Positions 1 to 7,550 are shown, counted from the stretch's first letter. The stretch: DNA of 14,118 bases from Pseudomonadota bacterium (GCA_018812385.1 JAHJDU010000034.1:1-14118), one strand, 5' to 3'. The notes: a model not told the origin generated them from the letters alone. Made by a program: numbers and translations.

Positions 1-12
1 AAATAACCTTAT

Positions 13-44
13 TAAAAAAGAAAAGGCTACGCCCGCCCGTATGC
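13..44 (-). terminator. Probable Rho-independent terminator of the ZIP transporter gene
   Basis: Read on the minus strand just past the transporter's stop codon, GCATACG pairs with CGTAGC (one bulged A) around a GGCGGG loop. The stem is followed directly by CTTTTCTTTTTT. The stem is short and imperfect, but the GC-rich hairpin, the T-tract and the position about 30 bases after the stop all fit an intrinsic terminator. Confidence 0.45.
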
Positions 45-74
45 TTGGATGATGAAAGGCCATGACGTATAAGC

Positions 75-890
75 CTATCCCAAAGCTACGTCAAGAATCA
101 TCATGACTGAAAAGCCAATCATTGTTGCCATTGTTACCATGTCGATATTTTCATATTTTCTTTGGGATTCCGGGATGAGTTCCTCCACAACCACAAAAAT
201 CATTGCTCCGGCTGCAAAACATAAGGCATAGGGTAAAACACTTTGCATTTTCATGACAAATAAAGCACCGACAACGCCTGCAACAGGCTCCACCAAACCA
301 GAAGCCTGCCCCATTAAAAAGCTTTTTCCCTTGGACATCCCTTCCCTTCTCAATGGCATTGAAACTGCAGTCCCTTCCGGGAAATTCTGAATACCAATAC
401 CGATGGCCAGTGCAATGGCGCCTCCAATGGTAGCAGAAGGCAGGTTTGCTCCCACAGCTCCAAAAGCAACTCCTACTGCTAATCCTTCAGGGATATTGTG
501 AAGGGTTATGGCAAGAACAAGAAGCGTACTTCGCTGCCATGATGTTTTAACCCCCTCTGTTTTTTCAGTACTCAAGCCGGGATGAAGATGCGGTAAAAAT
601 TTATCGATGACGCGCATGAAAATTCCACCGCCCATAAATCCGATTGCAGCGCTTAGCCATGGAATCTGCCCCAATTCTTCGGCCATCTGTATCCCTGGTG
701 AAAGAAGCGACCAAAAACTTGCCGCAATCATAACACCTGCGGCAAAACCAAGCATTGAATCCATAAATTTTTGGTTTATCGTTTTTGAAAAGAACACGAG
801 TGACGCTCCGGCAGCTGTTACACCCCATGTAAAGAGTGTAGCAATTAATGCCTGGGTTACTGGATTGAATTGCTGTAAAAAATCAATCAT
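75..890 (-). CDS. ZIP-family (GufA/ZupT-like) divalent metal transporter
   Basis: Polytopic inner-membrane protein of 271 residues that should move Zn2+ or related divalent metals into the cytoplasm. Both ZIP signature helices are present: HNIPEG at 131-136 and QNFPEG at 168-173, followed by GLVEP at 198-202 and EELIPES at 236-242. The His/Glu residues in these helices form the metal site in characterised ZIP proteins. A short His-bearing loop (HLHPG, 101-105) precedes the signature helices. Length matches E. coli ZupT (about 257) and the GufA group. The ATG at 890 is preferred to the in-frame TTG at 896 because AGGAG lies seven bases before the ATG and almost touches the TTG. It lies 166 bases downstream of the DUF59 gene and may or may not share its transcript. 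The family is certain; the metal is not. Confidence 0.9.
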   Translation of the reverse strand: MIDFLQQFNPVTQALIATLFTWGVTAAGASLVFFSKTINQKFMDSMLGFAAGVMIAASFWSLLSPGIQMAEELGQIPWLSAAIGFMGGGIFMRVIDKFLPHLHPGLSTEKTEGVKTSWQRSTLLVLAITLHNIPEGLAVGVAFGAVGANLPSATIGGAIALAIGIGIQNFPEGTAVSMPLRREGMSKGKSFLMGQASGLVEPVAGVVGALFVMKMQSVLPYALCFAAGAMIFVVVEELIPESQRKYENIDMVTMATMIGFSVMMILDVALG

Positions 891-942
891 TGTCAATCTC
901 CTAGGTATTTATCTCCAGTCTGCTGTTAGCATCTGCTGGTAA

Positions 943-1056
943 TCAGCGTTGGGCCCCGAATTTTACAAGGCCTATGCAAAAAAGCATGATATTCCGCTGC
1001 TGCTGGGTGTGGGAGCTGTCTTTCTTAGAACCAGTACTACTGAATATGAAAACTGA
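943..1056 (+). pseudogene. 3' remnant of an unidentified protein gene
   Basis: On the plus strand, 37 sense codons between an in-frame TAA (940-942) and TGA (1054-1056) read like a genuine protein C-terminus: LGPEFYKAYAKKHDIPLLLG, then VGAVFLRTSTTEYEN. The hydrophobic patterning and codon choice look coding, unlike the shadow frames here. No usable start with a Shine-Dalgarno is present, and upstream the frame runs through a stop into the 5' region of the transporter gene. The simplest reading is the tail of a gene whose front was deleted. The family is not recognised; a resemblance to the end of uroporphyrinogen-decarboxylase-like methyltransferases crossed my mind but cannot be supported. 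Its TGA abuts the opposing TGA of the DUF59 gene in the palindrome TGATCA. Confidence 0.4.
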
Positions 1057-1344
1057 TCAGGCATGCATATTTGAAAAATCTGTAAAAGCTATTGAAAATT
1101 GTGGAAATTCCGCCTCTAAACCCTCTTTAATCGCTTTTTCAAAATCAGCCAGCACAACCATATTCAAAGCTGCACAACAGGACTTTCCTTTTCCCAGACG
1201 ATTTAAAAACACGATGAGTTTTTGACTCTTTTCCGCATATCTGATTTTTCCCACTAAACCCAATTGGGCAATTGTCATGCCGGACTGAGGATCTTGTATA
1301 CGATCCAAAACTTTGTCGATTTTTTTCTGAATTATATCATCCAT
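1057..1344 (-). CDS. Small MIP18/DUF59-like protein (Fe-S assembly family)
   Basis: A 95-residue protein with the family pattern: helical start, DPQSG at 18-22 (family DPE), QLGLVGKIRY at 27-36 (family LGLV-x-x-I), a beta strand LIVFLN at 43-48, then a cysteine pair GKSCCAAL at 53-60 where family members usually carry a TxxxC segment. DUF59 proteins (SufT, PaaD and the MIP18 group) assist iron-sulfur cluster assembly or maturation of specific enzymes. The start at 1344 is backed by AGGAAGGA eight bases upstream. It lies 36 bases after a class V aminotransferase homologue, so the pair probably form a small operon. An Fe-S role is inferred from family and neighbour. The sequence is divergent, so other carrier or assembly roles remain open. 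Confidence 0.7.
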   Translation of the reverse strand: MDDIIQKKIDKVLDRIQDPQSGMTIAQLGLVGKIRYAEKSQKLIVFLNRLGKGKSCCAALNMVVLADFEKAIKEGLEAEFPQFSIAFTDFSNMHA

Positions 1345-1380
1345 GTTAATCCTTCCTAAAAAAATGAAAAATCTGCCAGG

Positions 1381-2634
1381 CTATCCCAAAATACTAGTCA
1401 GCGCATCAATGAGGCGCATGGTATCGTCCTTTGTGTTATAATGAGCAAAACTCAGTCTGAGAACACCATCATTGGTATCTATCCCCAATGCTTTTAATAC
1501 TCTATAGGCATAAAAATGGCCATTCTTTGCAGCAACACCTTTTTTTGCCAGGGATGAGGCAAGCAGGGACGATGAATGGGTGGCTGAAACCAAGGAAATA
1601 TTTGCTTCACGACCTTTTATGCTTGCTTTTCCAATGATTCTCACTGGCAATTGATTGAGCGCTTTGATTAATATTTTACACAGAGATAGTTCGTGTTGAT
1701 TCATAATGTTTGAAATTTCAGATACTTTGAGATTCAGGCGCTTATCAGAATACCCAAAATGGTGATCATAAAGTGTCTGAAAAAAATCACCGAGCCCGGC
1801 AAGTGCTGCAATCGAAGCGTGATCAGGGCCGGCTGCATCTAAACGGGCCCAGGGATTTTCAGCATTAAAAAAATGACATTGCGGTGCCAGCTGATCCATA
1901 AAATCCGGGGCTATATACATTATGCCTAAATGAGTTCCATAGGTTTTATATGTGCTGAAACAATAGGCATCTGCCTCAAGCGATGAAAGATCAGGCCAGC
2001 AGTGGGGTGCATAGGAAACACCGTCAATGACCACTTTTGCTCCGAAACTATGCCCCAAACGAGTAATTTCTTGAATAGGATTCACCGTTCCAATAATATT
2101 AGAACTATGTGTCACACAGACAATTTTAGTCCGCTTATTCAGGAGTTTTTCAAATTGGGCAAGCTCAAGTTCACCATCTTTTGCATTGACCCGCCAAAAA
2201 TGCAAGGTTGCCCCTGTTTGCTGAGCCACTCTTTCCCAGGCACCAATGTTTGATTCATGGTCTTGTTCAGAGACAATGATCTCATCCCCCATTTTAAGAA
2301 AACCCATACAGGCAATGCTGAGGGTATTGAAATTCTGAGTGGTTGATGGGCCAATGGTAAGGGTTTCTCTGGGTACGCCCAATAGCTCCGCAATGACACG
2401 ACGACCCGCATCCATTTGTTCTCCGGCAGCAGCAGCAAGTTCATTATCACCATAGGGTTGAACTTTATTGGCTTGATAAAAATATGTCAATTTGTCGACC
2501 ACGGAACTGCATGCAAAGGTCCCACCGGCATTATCAAAAAAAGCCCATTGTTTTGACTGATCCAGTTTAAAAAAGGCAAATTGCTGGCGTGCAAAATCTA
2601 CATCGAAAAAGTTTTGATCGACTTTCTGTTTCAT
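1381..2634 (-). CDS. Class V aminotransferase / cysteine-desulfurase-like protein, VC1184 type
   Basis: PLP enzyme of fold type I, 417 residues. Seen: FDNAGGT at 33-39, typical of the VC1184-type desulfurase-like subfamily; GPSTTQNFN at 95-103 (phosphate and cofactor contacts); HESNIGAW at 126-133; VVIDGVSYAPH at 201-211 with Asp204 for the pyridine nitrogen; and the Schiff-base lysine in FSTYKTYGTHLG (Lys230). Near the C-terminus, where SufS and CsdA carry the persulfide-forming Cys in an RxGHHC segment, this protein reads NGHFYAYR (371-378) with no Cys. A canonical SufS reaction is therefore doubtful. Start at 2634 follows AAAGGAG. The gene sits 109 bases after gatB and 36 before the DUF59 gene. 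Substrate unknown; aminotransferase, lyase or C-S lyase activity are all possible. Confidence 0.85.
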   Translation of the reverse strand: MKQKVDQNFFDVDFARQQFAFFKLDQSKQWAFFDNAGGTFACSSVVDKLTYFYQANKVQPYGDNELAAAAGEQMDAGRRVIAELLGVPRETLTIGPSTTQNFNTLSIACMGFLKMGDEIIVSEQDHESNIGAWERVAQQTGATLHFWRVNAKDGELELAQFEKLLNKRTKIVCVTHSSNIIGTVNPIQEITRLGHSFGAKVVIDGVSYAPHCWPDLSSLEADAYCFSTYKTYGTHLGIMYIAPDFMDQLAPQCHFFNAENPWARLDAAGPDHASIAALAGLGDFFQTLYDHHFGYSDKRLNLKVSEISNIMNQHELSLCKILIKALNQLPVRIIGKASIKGREANISLVSATHSSSLLASSLAKKGVAAKNGHFYAYRVLKALGIDTNDGVLRLSFAHYNTKDDTMRLIDALTSILG

Positions 2635-2743
2635 AAATATGGTTCTCCTTTGGGTGCATAAGGTGATTGGTTAATTTACTTGATCAGATCATTCAGAGCG
2701 CTTGTTATCCAAGACGGCAAATTGTAGAATATTTAGATTCTTT

Positions 2744-4171
2744 TTACGCCAAGTGCTTCTTAATAATCTCCTGGATGACTTTGGGATTAGCCTTGCCCTT
2801 GGAGGCTTTCATGGCCTGTCCCACAAGAAATCCCATGGATTTTTCATTTCCGTTTTTATAGTGGGTCACGGCAGAAACATTGTCAGAAATGATCTTATCA
2901 ACGATTTTTTCAAGCTCTGCCGTATCAGAGACCTGCCTGAAACCAAATTGTTCAACAATTTGCCCGGGTGTTTTGTCGGTTTCAAAGAGTTTCTCCAGCA
3001 CAGACTTGGCTGAGCTTGAATTGATCTCACCCGTTTCAAGTAATTGGATCAGGCCTGCAAATCTTTCAGGCGTGACTTTTGTGTTCGCCAGGGTCTGCCC
3101 ATGGGCCTTTAATGCAGGAAGAAGCTGGGTAGCTATCCTGCCTGCTGCCATGCGCGCCCGTGCGCCAAGGGTCACAACGGATTCAAAGAACTCGGAAAGA
3201 CCCCGTTCGGAACTCATGAGCACGGCTTCGTCGTGGAGCAATGAATACTCCTGGACAAATCGTTTTACCTTTTGACTGGGCATCTCTGGAAGAAGAGATT
3301 TTATCTTTTCAAGCCAGGGGTCTGTCAGGACTATCAAAGGGACAGATGGATCGGGAATGCAGGGTCCTTCGAACTTGGCCCGCATGGCCGTGGTAACATG
3401 TTTTTCAGGATCCCACAGCCGGGTGTGCAGCACAATGGGTTCTTTGTTATTGACAGAGTCGATCTGACGTTTGATCTCATAGGCAATGGCATCACCCACA
3501 TGGTGGATGGAGTTCATGTTTTTGATTTCCACCTTTGTATTGAGCTGGTCACTGCCGGCAGGCCGAATGGAAATATTTGCATCGCACCGCATGGTTCCGG
3601 ATTCCATACTGCACTCGGCACAGCCCGTGTATCGAACCTGGTTTCTTAAGACCTTTAAAAATTCCATGGCATCATGGGGGCTTTTGAGCTCGGGTTCTGT
3701 GACAACTTCGACAAGGGGTGTGCCTGCACGGTTGAAATCCACCAGGCTTATGGGAACCCGGCCTTCAATTTCATGTACCAGCTTTGCCACATCCTCCTCC
3801 ATGTGAACATGGTGGAGGCGAAGTTTTTTCGCATTTCCCTGTTCGTCCAGAATCTCCACCCAGCCATTCCTGGCAAGGGGCTTATGGGCCTGGGAAAGCT
3901 GGAATCCTTTTGGAAGATCAGGATAGTAATAGACCTTCTGGTCAAAGGCACTCTCGCCCTGGATCTCGCAATTAAGGGAGAGGCAGCCAAGAATTGCCTT
4001 TTCCAGTACTTCCAGGCTCAAGATCGGAAGGGCTCCGGGCATCCAGAGACAGACAGGACAGATATTGGTGTTTGGATCATCACCAGGGTTGTTGGCGCAG
4101 TCGCAGAACATCTTGGTGGCTGAGTTCAGCTGTATATGAATTTCAAGACCGATTACTGCTTCATATTTCAT
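2744..4171 (-). CDS. gatB: Asp-tRNA(Asn)/Glu-tRNA(Gln) amidotransferase subunit B, with an altered tail-hinge motif
   Basis: GatB phosphorylates the side-chain carboxylate of Asp-tRNA(Asn) or Glu-tRNA(Gln) and then accepts ammonia to give the amide. The 475 residues match normal length. Seen: VIGLEIHIQL at 6-15, the CxC/CxxC zinc set (Cys23, 25, 38, 41), HVHMEEDVAK at 121-130, FNRAGTPLVEVVTEP at 146-160, MESGTMRCDANIS at 189-201, TKVEIKNMNS at 212-221, and a YqeY-like tRNA-binding tail ending MGFLVGQAMKASKG (446-459). Oddly, the segment usually reading MRxKEEAxDYRYFPxPD is here MRAKFEGPCIPDPS (263-276), so the DYRYF residues are gone. The start at 4171 is chosen over upstream in-frame starts because homology begins at MKYEAVIGLE and AGGAGAG lies about seven bases upstream. 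It overlaps the end of the GatA gene by 11 bases. Confidence 0.93.
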   Translation of the reverse strand: MKYEAVIGLEIHIQLNSATKMFCDCANNPGDDPNTNICPVCLWMPGALPILSLEVLEKAILGCLSLNCEIQGESAFDQKVYYYPDLPKGFQLSQAHKPLARNGWVEILDEQGNAKKLRLHHVHMEEDVAKLVHEIEGRVPISLVDFNRAGTPLVEVVTEPELKSPHDAMEFLKVLRNQVRYTGCAECSMESGTMRCDANISIRPAGSDQLNTKVEIKNMNSIHHVGDAIAYEIKRQIDSVNNKEPIVLHTRLWDPEKHVTTAMRAKFEGPCIPDPSVPLIVLTDPWLEKIKSLLPEMPSQKVKRFVQEYSLLHDEAVLMSSERGLSEFFESVVTLGARARMAAGRIATQLLPALKAHGQTLANTKVTPERFAGLIQLLETGEINSSSAKSVLEKLFETDKTPGQIVEQFGFRQVSDTAELEKIVDKIISDNVSAVTHYKNGNEKSMGFLVGQAMKASKGKANPKVIQEIIKKHLA

Positions 4172-5405
4172 GGTGCATCTCTCCTGTATAGATGTCAGAT
4201 ATGCGGGCTGCAAGGGCAAGCAGTCGTGCATCATCAAACCTTTGACCGATAAGTTGAAGGGCAGACCTGGTGTTGCCATCATTGACAGGCCCGGGGATTG
4301 AAATCGCCGGGTTCCCCGTGAGGTTTGCAAGAAGCGTCAATGAAAACACATCATAGAAATCAGATACCGTGTCTGGCTTTTGGGTCGTTGCACAAGGTTT
4401 ATCAGAAACGGGCAGAACGATCATGTCCACGGTTTCAAACGCTTTTTCAACGGTTTCAATCAAACTGGCCCTGATGCGGCAGGCATCCAGAAAAGCGTTG
4501 TAATTCTTGTACTGGAAATATCCCCCCTGGAAAAGATAGGCTTTGACCAGGGGACCAAAGGATTCTCCTCGGGATTTAATGTACATCTCATTCCAGTTCT
4601 TTACCAAGGCCCCTGTCCTGTGCCCATAGCGGACACCGTCGAACCTGCCGGCACTGGAAGATGCCTCAACTGTTCCGATCACGTTGTGACTGGTCCTGGC
4701 AAGGGAAAAGTCTTTGATGGAGACCTCTTTAATCTGAACACCAGCCTTGCCAAGTTTCTCGCAAGCCTGTTCAAATTCTTTGTTCCCTTCCTGGCCCATG
4801 GCTGAATTCAATTCCCGGACCAGGCCCACGGTCAAAGGGCAATCCTGGAACTCTTTCGGGTGATTAAATTGGGACATGGCCCGGTCAATGCCGGATTTAT
4901 CCATTGACGGATCACGCTCATCAAGGCCGGCCATGGTGTAAATAGTTTTTGAGATTGTTTCAAGGGATCTGGAAATGATGCCGCAGCTCTCCATGGATGG
5001 GATTAAGCTGAACAGGCCGAAACGGGAAATAAGGCCATAGCTCGGCTTAAACCCGAAACAGCCAGAGGCGGCAGCCGCCATCCTTGCCTCGCCCGTGGTG
5101 TCTGTCTTCAGCACCACATCAGAAAGCCCGCTGTTTATGGCATCACCACAGGTATCACTGTCAAGGCCCAGACCAAGTTCCGCCATAAAGGTTCTGCCTT
5201 TGAGATTTGCTCCGGCATTGCGCAGGCGCAGGATCAGGGTGGCGTCTTCCAGGGCCACATAATTTTCAAGGGCCACAGATTGAGCATTGCCAGGCCAGTT
5301 GGCAACGGATATGCCGGACTCAACGATAACACTGGTTCCGGCCATGGAGCCGTCCGGCCTGGGCTGGGTTGAGACGTTTATATATGTAAAGATCTTAGAT
5401 TTCAT
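4161..5405 (-). CDS. gatA: GatA-like amidase homologue lacking the catalytic triad (probable pseudoenzyme)
   Basis: Clearly GatA by the body of the protein: GFKPSYGLISRFGL at 118-131, EASSSAGRFDGVRYGHR at 247-263 (a GatA hallmark), and LQLIGQRFDDARLL at 383-396. Normal GatA hydrolyses glutamine with Lys, cis-Ser and Ser (numbered 79, 154 and 178 in S. aureus) and channels ammonia to GatB. Here AGIPIAIKDN is AGTSVIVESG (22-31), so Lys becomes Glu29. The GGSSGGSA loop is missing, shortened to LDSDTCGDA (81-89). SDTGGSIR is TDTTGEAR (101-108), so the nucleophile becomes Glu106. At 414 residues it also lacks roughly the first 60 of a typical 485-residue GatA, and the fused aspS-gatC gene ends just upstream, leaving no room for them. 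The frame is intact throughout. Start 5405 (ATG with AAAGGA six bases before) is preferred to TTG at 5429. It may be a structural scaffold for the GatB complex; ammonia supply is unexplained. Confidence 0.88.
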   Translation of the reverse strand: MKSKIFTYINVSTQPRPDGSMAGTSVIVESGISVANWPGNAQSVALENYVALEDATLILRLRNAGANLKGRTFMAELGLGLDSDTCGDAINSGLSDVVLKTDTTGEARMAAAASGCFGFKPSYGLISRFGLFSLIPSMESCGIISRSLETISKTIYTMAGLDERDPSMDKSGIDRAMSQFNHPKEFQDCPLTVGLVRELNSAMGQEGNKEFEQACEKLGKAGVQIKEVSIKDFSLARTSHNVIGTVEASSSAGRFDGVRYGHRTGALVKNWNEMYIKSRGESFGPLVKAYLFQGGYFQYKNYNAFLDACRIRASLIETVEKAFETVDMIVLPVSDKPCATTQKPDTVSDFYDVFSLTLLANLTGNPAISIPGPVNDGNTRSALQLIGQRFDDARLLALAARISDIYTGEMHHEI

Positions 5406-5429
5406 GAAACATCCTTTCGTGTTTCCCAA

Positions 5430-5738
5430 TTATTCAAGAATATTTGCAACCTTGAAGTAATCCCCCTTTACAAAAGGAGCATTTTTAAACAGGTCTGAGG
5501 GTTTGACAAATGAAGACCTTGTGGCTGTAATGCCCTTTCTGAAATGATTCTGTCCCCTGAACACGGAGATAGCAGGCTCGTATTCCCGGGCATTGCCAGA
5601 GACTTCTTCTGCCATCCTCACTGCATGTTCAAGCGCGCTTTGGATTATGGGCCGTTCATCTTCCTCAAAACCGATTCTGGAAACCCAGGAAATATAGTCA
5701 ATGATCTCCTGCTCCTGGTCCGAACCCGGCAAAGCCTC
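5430..5738 (-). other. GatC-like domain fused to the C-terminus of AspRS
   Basis: Codons 605-706 of the aspS reading frame. After the normal AspRS end (LTRAPSLVAHEQLSELGLL, 581-599) and a short linker comes a helical segment QEIIDYISWVSRIGF (614-628), then a middle region, then SSFVKPSDLFKNAP and KGDYFKVANILE (679-706). The last part matches the closing DGYFKVPxVIE segment of free-standing GatC. GatC normally runs as a 95-residue peptide across the GatA/GatB interface. No separate gatC lies between aspS and gatA, so this domain replaces it and physically tethers synthetase to amidotransferase. Confidence 0.88.
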
Positions 5739-7550
5739 GGTTTTGCCAAGATCCAGCAGGCCCAGTTCGGAAAGCTGCTCATGGGCCACCAGTGATGGCG
5801 CCCGGGTCAGGGGACAAAATGCGCTTCTGTTCTTGGGAAAGGCCGTTACCTCCCGTATGGAAGGGGTTTTCAGAATCATGGCAACCACCCGGTCCATGCC
5901 AAGGGCAAGGCCGCCGTGGGGCGGCGGTCCAAAATTAAGAGCCTGGAGGAAAAAGCCGAATTTTTCTTCTGCCTCCTGGGGCGAGAGTCCCAGGGCCGTG
6001 AACACCTTCTGCTGGATGGAAGGATCATGGATACGGATACTGCCTCCGCCTAATTCCTCGCCGTTGATAACGATATCATAGGAGCGGGACAAAAGAGAGA
6101 GAAGATCTTCCTGGTCGCTGGGATCGAAATCCATTCTGTCCGGGGCAGTAAAAGGATGATGGCTGGATGTAACCCCATCTTCTGTGGCTTCAAACAATGG
6201 AAAATCCGTGACCCAGACAGGAACGAACCTGTCTTTGGGAATCATGTCAAGGCGATCCGCAACATGGAGGCGGAGACGTCCAAGAGCAGAATTAACCACC
6301 TCAAGGGAGGCATCGGCTATGATGAGGATCACATCTCCGTTCGATGCATTGAATAGTTCAATGATGGATCGTTGTTCTTCGTCATTGAAGAACTGGACGA
6401 TGTTGGAATCAAGCTTATCTCCTGTCACCCGCATCCAGGTCATGCCCTTGGCGCCAAAACCGGGAACAATCTGTTTTGCGTATTCGTTCTGGAGAACGTT
6501 TTTGCTCAGGCTGTCAGAAGCCTGTTTGACATTGATTCCCTTGATCACCCCGCCCCGCTGGAGGATCTGTTTAAAGATGCTGTAGCGGGTCTCCTTAAAA
6601 ATGTCAGTTGCCTCGATAAAAAGCATTTCAAAACGCAGGTCCGGTCGGTCTGATCCTGTTTTGTCCATGGCTTCCTGCCATGTCATGCGGGGAAAAGGCC
6701 TTGGAAGACTTGTTCCACCGATTTCAAACATCCGGCACAAAAGATCTTCAATAAGATTAAAAATAAATTCTTCATCAATGAACGAGGCTTCAAGGTCGAG
6801 CTGGGTAAATTCCGGCTGTCGGTTGGATCTCAGGTCTTCATCCCTGAAACACCTGGTGATCTGGTAGTATCGTTCAAAGCCTGCCACCATGAGAAGCTGT
6901 TTGAAAAGCTGGGGTGATTGCGGCAGGGCATAGAAATGCCCGGGATTAACCCTGCTTGGGACCAGATAGTCCCGTGCACCTTCCGGCGTGCTCTTGGTCA
7001 GAATCGGTGTTTCAACCTCTATAAACTCCTTTTGGTCCAGGAATTCTCGAATGCACGCGTTGATTTTGTGACGTTTAATGAGAAATTGCTGCATGCACGG
7101 ACGTCTTAAGTCCAGGTAGCGGTATTGAAGCCTCAAATCTTCGGACACGGGTTCACGGCTTTCAATTTCATTTCCGCTTCCAACCATGGCTTTTTCAGTG
7201 ATGGAAAAAGGAAGGGTATCGGACCGGCTCAGGATTGTCATATCCGTGACTATAATTTCGATGTCTCCAGTCTCGATATTTGGATTTTCCGTTCCCCGAG
7301 CCCGTTTTACTATACTGCCAAAAGCTGTGATGCAGTATTCGCTTCGAAGGGATGTTGATTGCTGGCAAACCTCTTCAGGGGCAAATTCAGAGCTGAAAAC
7401 CAGTTGAACAATCCCGCTCCGATCCCGAAGATGGATAAAAAGGATTTCCCCGTGGTCCCGAAGCGCATCAACCCAGCCTGCAAGGCGAACGGTTTTACCG
7501 ATATCGGCCGATACCAGCCGGCCGCAATTTGATCTGTCATGGTACAGCAT
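5430..7550 (-). CDS. aspS: Aspartyl-tRNA synthetase (non-discriminating type) fused to a C-terminal GatC domain
   Basis: Residues 1 to about 600 are a complete bacterial AspRS that charges tRNA with aspartate. They comprise an OB-fold anticodon domain; the catalytic core with YRYLDLRR at 143-150, ALPQSPQLFKQLL at 208-220 and motif 2 FRDEDLRSNRQPEFTQLD at 235-252; the bacterial GAD insertion at about 295-430; FPLFE and HHPFTAP at 450-470; GEELGGGSIRIHDP at 497-510; and motif 3 GGLALGMDR at 546-554. In the anticodon domain His33 (RDHG) and Gly86 (RARGTENP) match the residues marking non-discriminating AspRS, which also charges tRNA(Asn); E. coli has Leu30 at the first site. Residues 605-706 match GatC. 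Total length is 706 against about 590 for AspRS. The start overlaps the ligase gene by 14 bases, with GGGAG upstream. Confidence 0.95.
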   Translation of the reverse strand: MLYHDRSNCGRLVSADIGKTVRLAGWVDALRDHGEILFIHLRDRSGIVQLVFSSEFAPEEVCQQSTSLRSEYCITAFGSIVKRARGTENPNIETGDIEIIVTDMTILSRSDTLPFSITEKAMVGSGNEIESREPVSEDLRLQYRYLDLRRPCMQQFLIKRHKINACIREFLDQKEFIEVETPILTKSTPEGARDYLVPSRVNPGHFYALPQSPQLFKQLLMVAGFERYYQITRCFRDEDLRSNRQPEFTQLDLEASFIDEEFIFNLIEDLLCRMFEIGGTSLPRPFPRMTWQEAMDKTGSDRPDLRFEMLFIEATDIFKETRYSIFKQILQRGGVIKGINVKQASDSLSKNVLQNEYAKQIVPGFGAKGMTWMRVTGDKLDSNIVQFFNDEEQRSIIELFNASNGDVILIIADASLEVVNSALGRLRLHVADRLDMIPKDRFVPVWVTDFPLFEATEDGVTSSHHPFTAPDRMDFDPSDQEDLLSLLSRSYDIVINGEELGGGSIRIHDPSIQQKVFTALGLSPQEAEEKFGFFLQALNFGPPPHGGLALGMDRVVAMILKTPSIREVTAFPKNRSAFCPLTRAPSLVAHEQLSELGLLDLGKTEALPGSDQEQEIIDYISWVSRIGFEEDERPIIQSALEHAVRMAEEVSGNAREYEPAISVFRGQNHFRKGITATRSSFVKPSDLFKNAPFVKGDYFKVANILE

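Noticed and set aside
607..942. Plus-strand ORF of 111 codons opposite the ZIP gene
   Set aside because: It is a shadow of the transporter's coding strand with no recognisable protein features.
2720..2755. AGAAT/ATTCT hairpin followed by TTTTT as a terminator
   Set aside because: The T-tract is on the plus strand, where no gene ends; on the minus strand the structure lies at the gatB stop with no T-tract after it.
3272..4123. Several long plus-strand ORFs opposite gatB
   Set aside because: All lie antisense to a well-supported GatB frame and show no family resemblance.
4172..4330. N-terminal extension of GatB by 53 residues
   Set aside because: The extension is the gatA coding sequence read in another frame. 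GatB homology starts exactly at the ATG at 4171, which has a good Shine-Dalgarno.
5406..5429. TTG start for the GatA homologue (eight extra residues)
   Set aside because: The ATG at 5405 has AAAGGA at proper spacing; the TTG abuts the aspS stop and has no ribosome-binding site of its own beyond the aspS tail.
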